A stretch of 64,000 nt of DNA from Xylocopa sonorina. Lineage: Eukaryota > Arthropoda > Insecta > Hymenoptera > Apidae. Made by a program: the position numbers and the translations under genes. Location of the stretch: positions 10,296,501-10,360,500 of the forward strand of contig NC_135199.1 in assembly GCF_050948175.1 (NCBI RefSeq), read 5' to 3'. Under the pieces are notes generated by a model, which worked only from the letters and a program-made list of their open reading frames with translations, searched no databases and had not been told where the DNA came from. Below are positions 13,856-26,686 of the stretch, one piece after another. Each line of letters opens with the position of its first letter. Position 1 is the stretch's first letter.

Positions 13856-14394
13856 ATCCCTCTTCCTTCGTCTCGTACTTATAATGCTCCTCGTAATGTT
13901 GTTTCATTACTTTCATCGATGTTCGCCGAATTTTGCGCCACCATCAGCTGTTTCTCTTCTGCACTAGTTTGTCCGCTGTCGTTCCTTTGCTTCCTTTTGT
14001 CGCGTACTTTTTTACCCCCCGTTTTAAGCATCCTTTTTCAAAAAGAAACGGTACAGAGAGATGAACCGTCTTTTTATTCGAATTTCGACGGTTCTTTGTT
14101 AATTTTTCTATGTCCCTTTGTCTCTTATTTTTCTCCACTCTGTTTTGTTTCCGCTCTTTTTAGATGTTCTTATATACACCCCCGAGTTCCGACTTTTTTT
14201 TTTTATAAACATCCACCCGGTTATTTATTATGCCAGACATTTCTATAGTGTATTCGTTCCGTTTCTGTTCGCATTATGCCCGCTCGTTTGTTCCGCGAAT
14301 TTATTCAGCTCCTCTATTTGCATATTTTTAACCGAATCCCTTGTTTACACGTTTCATCGTTCCCTCGAGATTTCGATCGTGGCTTTTCTCCTTT

Positions 14395-14428
14395 CCCCCC
14401 CCCCTCTCTCTCTCTCTCTTTCTCTCTG
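14395..14428 (+). repeat. poly(C)10 followed by (CT)n
   Basis: Ten C, then a CT dinucleotide run, at the end of the pyrimidine-rich block. Confidence 0.9.
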
Positions 14429-14659
14429 ATTCCCCCTATTCGATCCCTATATTCCAGTTACCGTTGCTCGTTCCCAGCTTGTATCCAGGAACAGTGGAAG
14501 TGACGTTCTGATACAAACCTCTCGGACCAATCGAGCGTGTAATTGACAGGTTTGCTCAATCGGCGCCGCGCTGCCTTCCAATTACTTAATTAAGAAATCG
14601 AGCGCGCATTAAGTTTTGAATTGCAGATGTTTCGTTTCGAGACGAGAGGAAACGGGGCG

Positions 14660-14674
14660 AAAAAAAAAAAAAAA
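14660..14674 (+). repeat. poly(A) run, 15 A
   Basis: A homopolymer in non-coding DNA with no adjacent element body recognised. Confidence 0.85.
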
Positions 14675-16520
14675 TAGCCGAGCAGTGGGCGAGAATAGAG
14701 CGGTGGGCGTGAAAAACGGTGGTAAATTAAAAAATAGCGCCGTCTGGCGAAATTCCTCTGACTCCACAGCTTTTCTGGCTAAAACCGTTTGTTCCACTTG
14801 TTCGTTACCTTCGAGCCCTGGGATTACCGGCGATCCGGAACGTTTTTCGGAAATCGTTTTCGAAATCAATTCACCCTTCTGTCCTTCCCCCAGTCAGCCA
14901 ACCGATCCCACGCGATTTCTGATCGACGCAAACAATTTCCATCCTTTGCTTCTGCTATTGTTATAACTAAACCATATTAACGTTGCTCCACACGCGCAGC
15001 GCCTGTAATCGTTATTCTTTTTAATCCCGTGTTTACTTTTAATATCGGCGTACGAGCCGTCCCATGAACGATCGCGATCTCTAAAGTATATTTGCATTCG
15101 CATTAGAGCATCGCGGGGGATTGATCGTACCGAGCAACAACGATCGTTACGGGAACCGCGAATTTTTATTTCCATCGATCGCGTCGCGCGTTCAACCCGC
15201 TCTGCAAACGGCGACGCGGACAATTTTCCGTTCCTTGCCACGCTCGCGGTATTTTCATTTTTATTGACTCCCCGCGTCGCGTTACATTTAAATCGGCGCC
15301 GTGTTCCGCGTCAGCTGTTTTTACAATCGTTTCACGTTACCGCTCCGATACTGTCTGCCGATGAAACAGCGTATCGGGACATAATGGAACCGGGCTGATA
15401 TTAAACGGCAGCGAAGAGCAGCCTCAAATTTCGCCCCCGATACGGAGCCGTTTCGCCGGCTGAATTCCGCGAATAGCCGAGAGACCGCACTGGAAGTCGT
15501 CCCGGGAACGGGAAAGAAAACAAAACAATAAGGACAGGGAATTTATGCAGTCTAATTTGCAGTTGCGTTCCTTAGCTATCCGCGATCGTCGTTACGTTTC
15601 TTTTCTTTCTACGTGCAAATAGAATTGAGCCTCGCGTTCAAGGCAATCAGGCTCTGGTCTTCAAAGTACAGAGGAAAATAAGTTACTCGAATGGTATCAC
15701 GAAACATTCGTAATAACGCGATGATAGTTAAAAGTCTACGCGATTGTATGTTTCACGATTATACGAACGTTGGATATCTCGTACGTCAGACGAAAGAGCG
15801 AACGCGATCCCTGGGAACGGGAAATAAAATTTCAGAGCTCCTCTGTAGAAACGAAGTGGCTGAAAAGCATCGCGGCGCGCACCGTGAAACAATTTTAGCA
15901 TGCAAACGGACAGGTCCGGCAGAAGGCCGGGCGAAAACGCTTCGAAGCGAATTATCGGCTGCAAACACGCGGTTCAGGATTATTGTCTAAAGCTTCTCGA
16001 TGCGTTTAACTACCGAACAAACTGCGTCGCGTACAAACGGCGTATTTCGAACGCGTTTAACCAGGTTTAAGCCCTGCCAGCGGAAAACTGCGCCCACCGC
16101 GCCCGGATTTATATCATATTTAACCTACGGAATTATTTTATGTGTCGTCGAGCAATGCGTATAATCCTACAACGAATTGCACCCCAATTGTTCCCTGGCT
16201 GGAACGGCACCTTTTCCTTCGAGCAACTTGCTCTTGTTCTGTCACGCGCAAACTCCCTTTTCCGCTATTTTGCCTTCGTGCGCCGCTTTAAACGTACCAC
16301 TCGCGGCACACGGGCTCTGCTTTATTATTTTTCTCCCCCTTTTTACCTCCATTTTTCCACCTCCTTTGCCTCGCCCTGCCTCCTCTCTTCATTTCACCCC
16401 CGCGAGCTATACTACGAACGATGAAGAGAGCCTATGCACGTGTCCCATAGTTCGTTAAACTAGTAATTTTCGCAATAGCAACCTCTACGATCCATGTCCA
16501 ATATTTGATCCTCCCCTGCT

Positions 16521-16619
16521 TTTTTTTCTCTCTCTCTCTCTCCCTCTCTCTCGTTTCATCGTACCGTATTTGTGGCCGTATTTTCTCGCGTAGAGGAACA
16601 AAAAAAAAAAAAAAAAAAA
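16521..16619 (+). repeat. (CT)n tract followed by poly(A)20
   Basis: A CT-rich run (16521-16552) and a 20-A homopolymer (16600-16619) lie close together in non-coding DNA. Confidence 0.9.
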
Positions 16620-17083
16620 CACCGAACAACCGCATGTGTATTTCGCGTGTGTAACGAAAGCATTCGGAAATTGAGGCCATTCTTCTTTTTCAATTTCGAC
16701 GGGAACGCAGCACGCGCGCGCGTTCCCGGGGAAAGGTTAACTGGGAACGATATTAATTTGTCGCGCGAAACTCCCAGTCGTAGGCTGGAGAACTCGACGC
16801 AGCGATCGATGCGAAATCCCGTATTGTCGAACCGGACACAGGATACGATCTATCCGGTCGTGGCCGGCGAAATTCGTTCTCGAAATCGAACGCGAGCCAG
16901 GCTTCTCTAAACACGGCCAATGATCGTTCCTGACGAAACGCGCCGGCTCGATACCAATCCGGACGCGGCCCTGTTTTCACAGCCGCAGCCGCGTTGCTTC
17001 TCGCCCGGAGAACGCGGTGGCTCGTCCACTCTATTTCCATGCTCGTTTTTCCAACCGGATAACTCGCGCGAGCGTGTACAACA

Positions 17084-17111
17084 CGCGCGTACACGTGTAC
17101 GTGTACGCGCG
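17084..17111. repeat. 11-bp perfect inverted repeat around CACGTG
   Basis: The arms CGCGCGTACAC and GTGTACGCGCG are separated by GTGTAC. They contain the palindrome GTACACGTGTAC with an E-box core. The sequence could form a stable hairpin or be a bHLH-type site, but no gene is supported nearby. Confidence 0.6.
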
Positions 17112-18789
17112 ATCTCCCCGCGGCGCTCGCACCGCCGCTCGTCGTAAATCAAAAGACAATCGAAAGGAAAATCCGATCAGACTTCTCACGGCCAAAGGTG
17201 GAGGAAAAAGAACGGGGAGGCGGAAGAACGAAAACGCCGGCAGAGCGAAGTGTCAACAACAGGCGAACGAAAACGGCCCCTCTGTTCTCGGTACATTCTC
17301 TCGCCGTTTCACCCTTCCACCCTCCCTCGCTGCGAGTCGGTGTAAATTACGTTTCCGCGACCTACCAGTGTTTTCACCGCGAATGGAAGCGTCGGCCGAA
17401 GGTTTCCAAACGTAGACGCGCGGCGGGTAATAAAATAAATTGCAGCACTTAGCGGGCCAGCTAATGCTCCATCCCTCTTCCGCCCCGGCCAACAGCCACC
17501 ACTTCGCTTCTGCCAGCTTCCCTACCTATTCGACTAACCTACCTCGATTACCGATGCTTAATACATCCAACTCTGCCAACTTCTGGGGCCTCGCAACCAG
17601 CCATCCGCCCTAACTGCTCGATCACCGGTTCAGCCTCGATCTTTAACTCGTAACGCGAGCGCACCCTCTCCTCGCCACGCCGCTCCTCGCGCAGGCCTCG
17701 AGACAATGCCTAGATCGAATATCGGGAATTTCGAGTAGGAAGCATCAAAGAAGCTACGCTGCAGCCTCATCGAATCTGAGATCAGGCTTTGTTATTAACC
17801 TCGCTCGTTCGACTAGCGAGGGTACGATAGGAGGGTAGGAAACTCGTCCGCGTTCACGTTGGTCGCGCGTGAACGTCCACCGCAAGTGACGCCAAGGAAC
17901 CTTGCGACACATTTTGTTTCTCGCGCGACCTTCATCGACGCGATTTCGATACTGACAGCGACGCCAGAGGAGGATCTCGTTGGAGAACGTTTAGCTAGCC
18001 GATTTGAACCGCGCGTTGGTGTTCTCCGCTCGAGAGACGCGGAGGTATCGCGATACTGATCTGCATTAATTCGGGCGAGGGTGGCGGCGGTCAACTTTTT
18101 TCATTATCGTCTCGAGTGTTTCCTTCGGTTTCGAGGGCCGCTCCTCGTCGAATTCAGGGGAGATTCGAATAATCGAGTCGGTATCGATTCCTTCTTGACA
18201 GTTTCGACCGTGCCAGCTCCGATCGGGAATACTTAATATATGTTCCCCAGGGAGCTTAGCCGAGTGAACTTCACGCTAACTCCGCGATTATCTCTTTCCG
18301 AGAGTTCGACCGTTCGCTATTTCGCTCGAATTTAATCAACTGAATCGCGTCATTAGACACGGGGCGGCACGAGTATTTATTGGTACGTCATTGGATTCGT
18401 TTCCCCGTGTCGATTAATGAATTTCAATAAATTTGATTTTCTATCATTTGACGACGTTTGCCTTGACGTCTAATTGTGGAACGCGATTAGAGTATGTGCA
18501 TTTCAATCGTTTAAATACAAACGGCTAGCTTCCTGCACGAGCGGCGAACAAATAGCAATTAAATTTTTTCTAAAACGCGTAGACGCAATGGTTGAACTGT
18601 AACCCCCATAAATATTCAATTCCCTCTAAGTACTCAAATGTACAATTTTTAAGTCGAGGAAAGTTTATCTACTGTCAGCTGCGAAATAATTTATAGCAAG
18701 TTACGAGATATCTCGTACTTTGCCATGGGACAAGTATGAATTGTAAATAAAATCTTGGCACCCTTGGTAAAACGCTCGAAAATTTGCCA

Positions 18790-18806
18790 GGCAGTGAATG
18801 GGTTAA
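18790..18806. mobile_element. possible solo or degraded TTAA-element terminus
   Basis: GGCAGTGAATGGG is followed by TTAA. On the other strand this reads TTAACCCATTCACTGCC, the shape of a piggyBac-type MITE end. A clean partner end was not found. The weak match GTAACCCCCAT at about 18610 might be a degraded left end, giving an element of about 200 bp. The enclosed DNA is AT-rich and holds a 16-bp perfect palindrome at 18702-18717. Confidence 0.3.
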
Positions 18807-19118
18807 ATGACATATTTTTCGTATACATTTTGTACACATCTGATATCATATCTCTTTCAATTTTTATCCACAGAAAGTAAAAGGCAAAGTACGAATCGAT
18901 GGCATTAATTCAAAGAACCCTTTGCCAAAATTACGGAAATATATTCGCTGTCACTTAAACGTTAAATGCAATCATAATTTCCACACGTACGGAGGATAAA
19001 TCTGATCATAACATTGTAGTTTTGCATTTATTCGATAATTTAAGGAATGTTAATTTTACCCACTAATGAATTGGAATAACTTGACTCCAACAAGACCTTG
19101 CGCAGTTCAAATTAATGC

Positions 19119-19179
<61 letters not shown>

Positions 19180-19205
19180 TGTATATGTACATATATACGT
19201 ACATG
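19119..19205. repeat. (AT)n microsatellite with GTAT/ACAT interruptions
   Basis: Long ATAT runs are interrupted by GTATAT, ending in a TACATGTATATGTACATATATACGTACATG-like palindromic patch. It lies about 260 bp upstream of the elongase start and is probably length-polymorphic. Confidence 0.95.
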
Positions 19206-19461
19206 TGCCCCTATTTATACACTCAACACTGCCTATGCACAGTTGACACGCGTCTCGCTTAAGAAAGTACATTTAATCAGATTCAGTTCAGTAGACTTTA
19301 AATACGTGAAACCGTCAATAGTTCCCAACGACGCTTAGCATTCGGTTGCGGTCATGACGACGTGCTAAGTGCTGTTATCGACGAAAATATCTTATAATTA
19401 AAAGTTACGCCTGTTTTATATACCTTAAATTTTAAAAAAATCAAAGAAAGAAAAACCAAAA

Positions 19462-20655
19462 ATGGGACTCTACGAACTGTACGATTTTTATTGGAACGAA
19501 AAAGCTGGTGAGTACTAACTGTCGACTAATAACTGATAAACAGTATAACCAACGTTCTCGCAAGTCGTAATCTTGTCAATTCGAAATGTTTAGATCCACG
19601 AACGAATAATTTACCATTGATGGGATCGCCTGTACTCATTCCGTTCATCTTGATCTCGTACCTGTACATCGTTCTGAAACTTGGACCCGAGTACATGAAA
19701 GACAGGAAGCCGTACGACTTGAAGACCTTCGTGAAAGGCTACAATATCTTCCAAATCGTCGCCAACGCGTATTTCGTGCAACAATTTCTCAGTGTAGGCT
19801 GGTTATCTCAAGTGACCACGTTCTGTTACCTTCCAGACTACTCGTACGAGCCTGGCCCCCTTAAGGTGACTCGAGTGTTTCAACTAACAATGAAAAAGTT
19901 GAAGGAAACGACGAGAGACAAATGATAGGCGATGTTTCCAAGTACTGGCGATTATTATAATTGAACACCCCTCGAATACTTTGGAGGAAAGTATTTCGAT
20001 TAGAGGGGGTAAGATCGAAGCAATAATGGTCTCTCGTCGTTTGGTCTTCGAGCTAATTAATAAAATAAAACGCATCGCCATAGACAGTTCTGTTCATCAA
20101 CCTCTTCGTCGTTGCAGATGGCTTACACGTTGTGGCTCGTAACGATGGTAAAGCTATTAGATCTGGTCGAGACGTTCGTGTTCGTGCTCAGAAAGAAGAA
20201 CGAACAGGTTTCAGTTTTGCACACGTACCATCACGTCTCCACGGTTTTGTTGATTTGGTTGATAACGAGATACATTCCAGTTGCACTGGTGTCGTTCACC
20301 GTCGTGGTAAATTGTGGTGTACACGTGATCATGTACACTTATTACCTGCTCAGCTCGTGCGGTGATAACATGCAGAAAGCGATATCAATGTACAAACCGC
20401 TACTGACGATCACGCAGATGGTAAGTACGGGATAACGAGCTCGAGATCGATTAAAAATTATAACAGATGATAGTAGCATCATTTTTCTCGTTCGAACAGG
20501 TGCAATTCGTCATTATTATGGTACAAATTTTGCATACGCTTCTACCGTCCTGTCATGTGCCAAGGCTGCCGGCCATCGTAACGCTGCTGAACGTGGCGAT
20601 CAATTTCTACCTCTTTTATAATTTTTATCAAAGGAGATACACGAAAACCAAGTAA
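19462..20655 (+). CDS. ELOVL-family very-long-chain fatty acid elongase (4 exons)
   Basis: The coding exons are 19462-19507, 19594-19865, 20118-20420 and 20500-20655, with GT-AG introns in phases 1, 0 and 0. They join into 258 residues. By family, this is an ER multi-pass condensing enzyme (3-ketoacyl-CoA synthase) that adds malonyl-CoA units to long acyl-CoAs, in insects often for cuticular hydrocarbons or waxes. Visible family marks are an N-terminal DPR (16-18), K118-x-x-D121-x-x-E124-T125, the histidine box HTYHH (141-145), NCGVHVIMYTYY (171-182) and T203-x-x-Q206-x-x-Q209, with several hydrophobic segments. The start ATG sits in an A-rich context and gives the usual family N-terminus. 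E124 replaces the Asp of the usual KxxExxDT motif. The C-terminus is short and basic and lacks a canonical KKXX or KXKXX signal. No second elongase lies beside it, although insect elongases often occur in tandem. Substrate chain length cannot be read from sequence. Confidence 0.93.
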
Positions 20656-21370
20656 AAGACGAACTGAGCCAGTCACGACTGACGTACGACAATGTTTCCT
20701 GGTGACATTGTGCTCTTCTCTATCGTAATTTCAAACAAACGCTACGACATTACGTACATAGAAAATATAAATATTCAAGTCGAATGTTTTTCGCATAAAA
20801 CATTATTAAGTTTAAGTTTGAATACCGTATTAGCGTATAGCTACGAGATAGAGTAGGGTAACATTAGGCAACCGAGAACAAAGAATGATATTGATTAAAA
20901 GGAACGTGATAAGCATCGCCAAATCGATGCAACTAAATACTATTATCATTGTTCTTACGAACGAAGATCTAATAGTATTACTTTATAACGCACGACTTTT
21001 AACATTGTCGTTGAGATGATAGTCAATCCTTAGTTGAAACAATTGTGAGCGTTTTTTACTTACGCTTGTAATAAATGGACCAATTTCCATGGAAAAGGTG
21101 TCGAGCGACCACTTACCTGAAACAAAAAAAGCGATGATATTAGATATAAATAGTATTATTAATAAAGAATAGTACAAATTCGTAAAGCAACTCTAGTTTA
21201 AATTACTAATACCCCATCCATTTCCTCTTCCTCCGTTTAATCCGAAGGAAGCGTCGTTAACGTTACAGAAATACATTTCAATTATTATAACCTTTGGAGA
21301 ATATTTCTGAAACATTCGTCGCTGGAACTTTCTACGAATTAATTACGTTCGGGTATCCTCTTTAAGTTAA

Positions 21371-21454
21371 TTAATCCTTTGCACGCGAGACTCCGCGAAA
21401 GTGGTTCGACCGAAATTGGCGACCGAGGGTCGCCTCTCGAATGCAAAGATTTAA
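21371..21454. mobile_element. 84-bp TTAA-flanked miniature element related to the piggyBac-like family
   Basis: The 76-bp interior is bounded by TTAA on both sides. Its ends, TCCTTTGCACGCGAGA and the complement of TCTCGAATGCAAAGAT, match at 12 of 16 positions. Beside the right end is a perfect hairpin, GGCGACC-GAG-GGTCGCC. Read from that end, CTTTGC, TCGA and GGCGAC...GTCGCC appear in the same order and spacing as at the left end of the 644-bp element at 44928. This supports a common family rather than chance. Confidence 0.52.
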
Positions 21455-24022
21455 CAAAAACTTTGGGATACCAAACAGCTCTTCTCAAAGGACTGACAAA
21501 AGTAAATCCGCGCGCCTCGAACAGTTGATTAAGATTTCCGCTTGCGATAAGTAATATTCGCAGATTTATCAGCGGAATTTATTGCCTTTGAAATCTAGCG
21601 ATAAATGAGAAAGTTGACGATAAAAGTTCCAGCGATATTTGTGATACGCAATCGCTTCCAATGTGCAGCTTTGGCGAGACTGCGATCGAAAAGTTTCTCT
21701 TCTTTCATTCACCATCGGAAGAATAATTACGAGCGAGGTAAAAATATCGCGATTCGTCGCATAGCTGCGCGCAAAATATTAAATTCCCCTGTACGGTAAC
21801 TTGAAAAAGATCCAGTTCGAAATTCGCAGATCCTCCGCTGTAAATACCTCTAAACAGGTAAGCGCGAAATCCTATATGATTAGGACATGGAGAGCACGGA
21901 ATTTCTCTCCTACTTCTGAATAGCGATTGGCACGTCACCGCAAGATAGCTAAAGTTCGAGCAGGGATTATGAGATTGTGAACTAGTTGCCGAACTTAATG
22001 CAACGCGTACGATCTATGCAGCTTGTAAACTTGCCTGCATCGCACAACGAATGTACGAGCGGAAACAAATACCAAATTTAATAATTGCATCGTCTTTGAA
22101 ATCAATCGCCGCTACCTACCATACTTTAATCAATCGAATCATCAGAATCGCTAAAAAAAAACTGTCCCTCGAAGAGTCCAATATCTCTAAAAGTGAACTA
22201 ACCGTTACTACGGGGCGGGAGAAAGAAACTAAAGTCTCGAAATTCCTTCGTCCGAGCGTAATATCCCTCGTCCTCCGGAATCATCATCGACGTCTCAGAT
22301 CGATCGATAATTACCAGGATCGGAACGACTCTGCTCCGCTACCATTTCGCTTTACGTGCCATTAGACCCGTAGAATCCTGATTCGAGTCTCTTTCTCTTT
22401 CACGGGGAAACAACTAGCCGGTACGCGGTCTCTGCCAGGCCTGCTGATAAAAGTCGAGTCGAGAACGAACCAGCCATTACACCCCCTCGGTTACACCACG
22501 CCCTGCGCGTTCGCCAATGCGAGTTCGACCGCATCGTGGATCCCTCAGACCCCGTCGAAACTGAAAATCTTCACCAGGATACGCCGTTCAACGCTCCAAA
22601 TCACCGGCACTGCCATAACAATGGCGATATCTTAGCTGGCGGCCCGGTTCGAGCCTCAAAATTGTTTCCGACGATCATCGGTGCCAGCGATCATTCGTCA
22701 CTTCTCTCCAACCCCTTCGTCGCGTCCCTAGCCAAATCTATCGACGAATAGATTCGCCAAACATTTTTCGACCACGTTTCCTTTTCGCTGACGATCATTT
22801 CCGTGACCTCGTGGCAAATCGTTATTCCAGTGTACGTACGTCAGCAATTTCTGTGCGTCATTTATAAATAGTGATCTGCATAAACGTATGGATCCGAATA
22901 ATATATCGAACAATCGAGGACGGAATTAATAAGGAGAGGAATAATGCTCGTTTCGTTGTATTGTTCGTTGAAAACCGTGAACATCGAGCAGAAACGCGAT
23001 CCGCTTACCATGGAATGAGTCATATTTGTCGAAGTGCGCCCTCGAAGGGTTGGGAAGATAGAAGTCGCGGTAGCAGGAAAATTTCGATGAGATTTCTTTT
23101 GTCGCAATCGGAGAAAGTATCTTAAATACCCTTCTCCTTTGTAACTACGTGCGAGCCTTTTGTTCCTGCGATCCAAGTGCCTTCCAGTTCTCGTTTCTAT
23201 CTCGGAGATTGTGAGAATATTCATGGCGTTCCAAAGTTTCTCAAGGGAAATGTAGAAACGGACGCGATACCGTGGAACTCGTTAAAAAAATAGCCGAACA
23301 ATAGTTCCGCGGCCTCTATGGAATATAGAAACTTTTTACAGCCGTTTTAACGAACGTATTTTCGGTTCCGCGGTCGCTTTAAAAGCCCATTACCTAACAA
23401 TATTCGTCTCGTGGTCACCGCCCTCGGTCTCCCGACGATTCCACTCGGTGAAAAAAAATTGTTCGCCATTCCGCAACTGCGAAATCTCATATTTTTTTGT
23501 AAAATTGCCGCCACTAACTAGTCCGCGTTGCCGCTCGGAAAAAGTAACGAGTAAACTTTCACTGGATTTCGTCCGTGCGTTTGGAATGAATTTTTTTTTT
23601 CCCCCCTCGCGAACAAGAAGCGAAGCGAGAATTTTAACGATTCTTCCCGTCGATAATTCCGATCTTTCAATCTCAAAACGATCATCGTAACATTTGTCAT
23701 CGACCACTGTGTTCAGTGATGGAAAACGAGCCGCGGAAATTTTCATGGAAAATCATCTGTCTCTCTGTGTGGCGTCATCGAAAACTTCGTCCTTCAAATT
23801 TGTCAGCGATATAAACGGCGATGAAACAGCGACGGTTCGCGTTCGTAAATTAGCAACGACTGGAACTTTTTCAATAAAACGCGGGCGTAATGAAAATGCG
23901 TTCGGGCCGAATTGAAGCGCGGGTCTCTCGCCCGCTACGTGGATTTCCGCGGCGCGATCGTCGGACGCGGTTTATCCGCCGGTATGGTTTATGCGACGCG
24001 AGAAATTGGAGCAGAAACGATG

Positions 24023-24041
24023 GAGAGAGAGAGAGAGAGAT
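24023..24041 (+). repeat. (GA)n microsatellite
   Basis: About nine GA units in a purine-rich stretch. Confidence 0.9.
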
Positions 24042-25177
24042 CTCGATGGTGGCCGTCGCGAGAACGCAAATATCAATTTTGCGAACGGGCCAGAGGAAAA
24101 TGGGATAGACGACGGTGAAAGGTGGAGAGAAAGGGGGACGAGCGAGGGCGGAGAGTGGCACAATTGAGACATCGACATAAGCGTTTTAAACAAGTACACC
24201 CGCATCGCTTTTGTTCCTCGCGAGCTGTTATATCGTCACTTTGCACTGCACCTGCCGCTACCATTGTTCCTCCTATGAAACACGCTCCAGTCGACATACT
24301 TGCCTGCGAGGACGACTCCCACGTGAACAATGTAAAATAGCAAACTAATATGTATCTAGGCCCTCCTCGTTAAAGGAATCCTCCCCTGCGCCTACGTCTG
24401 TTACTCGATTCGTTTTCGTCCGCGGGTTAACTTGCTTACCCTGAATATTCGTTCTCAGACAATCGCGAGAATTAACGCCTCGAGCAACATTTTAATCAGA
24501 TCAATCTTGATACTTTCGGATGAATGGATTCGAAACAGGTGAATTCGACGAGCCCGTCGAAAGTTTAATTAACCGTGCCGCAGAGAACATCGAGCTCGAG
24601 CAAACCATTCAGATACGGTACCACTGGACGCTGTATACCTAAAACGCGATTAACGATACTCTTCTGAAGTGCTAGCGGTTAGCTTTTCAGTGTGAAAGTT
24701 TAGAATTTTATAGAATTCCACGGCATCGATCTCACTAGGGAGAAAAAACGGACATTAATGGATTATTGACAGTCGTGATGCAACAATAATTGGTCACGTT
24801 CAGCGTTCAGAGCGCAGAAACGGGAGCGCGCGTCGCGTAATGAACACGATAATTCAGGACGGGCGACGCCTCCGGCAAGACACAATCGCTTAAGAAACAA
24901 AGAACGGGAAAGTTACCGCCGGTGGCTGATACAAAAGGGATATTTATCTTTCGCGCGATGGGAGGGAAAAATGACGGCGCGCGATAAGAGACGCGGTATT
25001 GCCTCGATGTGGTAAGGGACCGGCGGCATTGTTACGAGACGTCATACTCAACGAAAGAACTCGATTACCACTGTTTCGCGAAGTCGCCTCGATGAAATAC
25101 AGCGCGGCTCTCGCTTTTATGGTAATAACACAACAGTCCCGGCTCGAGCTGCTGGCGACTTCTAACTTTTGAAAAAT

Positions 25178-25197
25178 GGAGGAGGAGGAGGAGGAGG
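25178..25197 (+). repeat. (GGA)n microsatellite
   Basis: Six GGA units. They read as a Ser run on the minus strand, with no supported gene around them. Confidence 0.9.
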
Positions 25198-26686
25198 TTC
25201 GAATCAACGTCAATTTTAATAACAACGCGGCCACGACGTAACTTCTATCGTCAAGTCGGATAGGCAGCTTCAAGTCCTACATTTTCGCGTAGAAAGTTCG
25301 CGACGCTCTAAGAGGTTCGATGGACCAGCAACACACGACTGCGCGATGGACCGCTCAAATTAGCTGAACAACCGGAAGTTCAGCCGATTTCTCTCAGCCA
25401 ATAGACCTCGTTCGAGCAACGAACCGGTTCAAAGGTCTTTTTTCCATCGATCGCAACGATACAGGTTCAGGTGAATTTCGCTGAAAGAGCGAATCGTCGA
25501 GAGCGCGCGGCGAATCGCGATTGAACAGAAGGGTCAATTAACGCCGAGTCAGGAGAAAAAATAAGACAGTCTTATCGAGTCTCGTCCCGTCGGATTTATC
25601 ATGCTCTTCAAATGTGCAGAAAGTTACGGGAATTTCGAGCACGGAGTAAAACTACTGGAACACAGAGCGGAGGAAGAAGGGCGAAGAAAGGGAGGAGGGT
25701 GGAGACATCGTATCCACCGTACCTATCGATAATTCTGTCTACGGAGGAACGGTAAAAAGGTCGAATTTACAATTCCCATGCCTGGAGAAGTGAATTTTTC
25801 ACTAGCTGAAGGATAGCCTGGCCTGTTGTATTATTTAGAGCGGCGAGCGTAAAGGGAAGCGTTTAAGAAACCAATCTAAACGAAGATCGCATCGCGGTAT
25901 TAAACGTTCCTCGACATACTTTCGTGCGCTTCATTGGCTAGCAATTTTAACGGCTAACAAAATCCTCTTTTCCGTTCGCTGTTCGGGGTGTGCGTGTCGG
26001 TGTTCGACGTCGACAATCGAACCGGTCGAAATGAACAAAATTCACAGGAGGGGAGAAAACGAAGATTGCGCGGCTCGCGTATCGACGACGCGTTCGAATT
26101 AAAACGGCGAAGAAGATAATTCCCGACGACGTTCGTTCGACGAACGAAAATGAATCGCGCGAGATAAAACCGGCGCGAATAGAAGCGAATTTTCTGAAAT
26201 CGACTCGCGTTATTAATGTAAGATTTTCCACAGCCGAACGCCATCGATAGACGCAAGATATATCGCATAGGGGCGGCCTCGCGCCACCCGCTCTCGACAA
26301 TTCACCCTCGCGGCTCGAAACGGGAGCAACGTTCGCGGAGGCCCGAGTTGGAAAGAAAATACGACGATGCAAGATGGTCGCGCGAAATGATTTAGATCTC
26401 CTGGCTGTCTCGATTCCTTGGTACGGGCTTCTCCGCCCTTGGATACCCGCGTGTTTTACTGTCATTCTTTTTCCTTAACTGCACCGCGTCACCTCGGAAT
26501 TATTTGCTCGTTCAACGATAAGGATTAAACGATGAAGAACGAGGCCCTGTGAATTTATGCGACGCGAATTTAAATCGAGTCTCCTTCGCAGCCGTGGTTG
26601 CGCCCGCTGTGAAAAAACATCGTTGCAGAAGATCATCGTGGCGGATAAAAGAATATTAATATTCGTAGAGAGGGGGTGGCGCGCAC

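Larger units (their letters stand above)
1..19461. other. gene-poor region, mostly non-coding or intronic
   Basis: Apart from the simple repeats and the two weak candidate exons listed separately, no exon with recognisable protein similarity, no tRNA-like or rRNA-like sequence and no intact transposon was seen. Open frames here are Arg/Ser/Phe-rich products of CpG-rich DNA. It may be intergenic or a large intron of a gene lying outside the window. The last 1 kb is AT-rich. Confidence 0.6.

Noticed and set aside
13601..14248. 215-codon open frame on + and 164-codon frame on -
   Set aside because: Both are explained by a pyrimidine-rich, low-complexity block (CT tracts and C runs), giving Ser/Phe/Leu on one strand and Arg/Glu on the other.
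24073..24297. Cys-rich minus-strand frame (CGCTCLKRLCRC) starting at an ATG at 24297
   Set aside because: The cysteine cluster is suggestive, but the frame runs on into low-complexity sequence and shows no signal peptide, splice site or recognised family.
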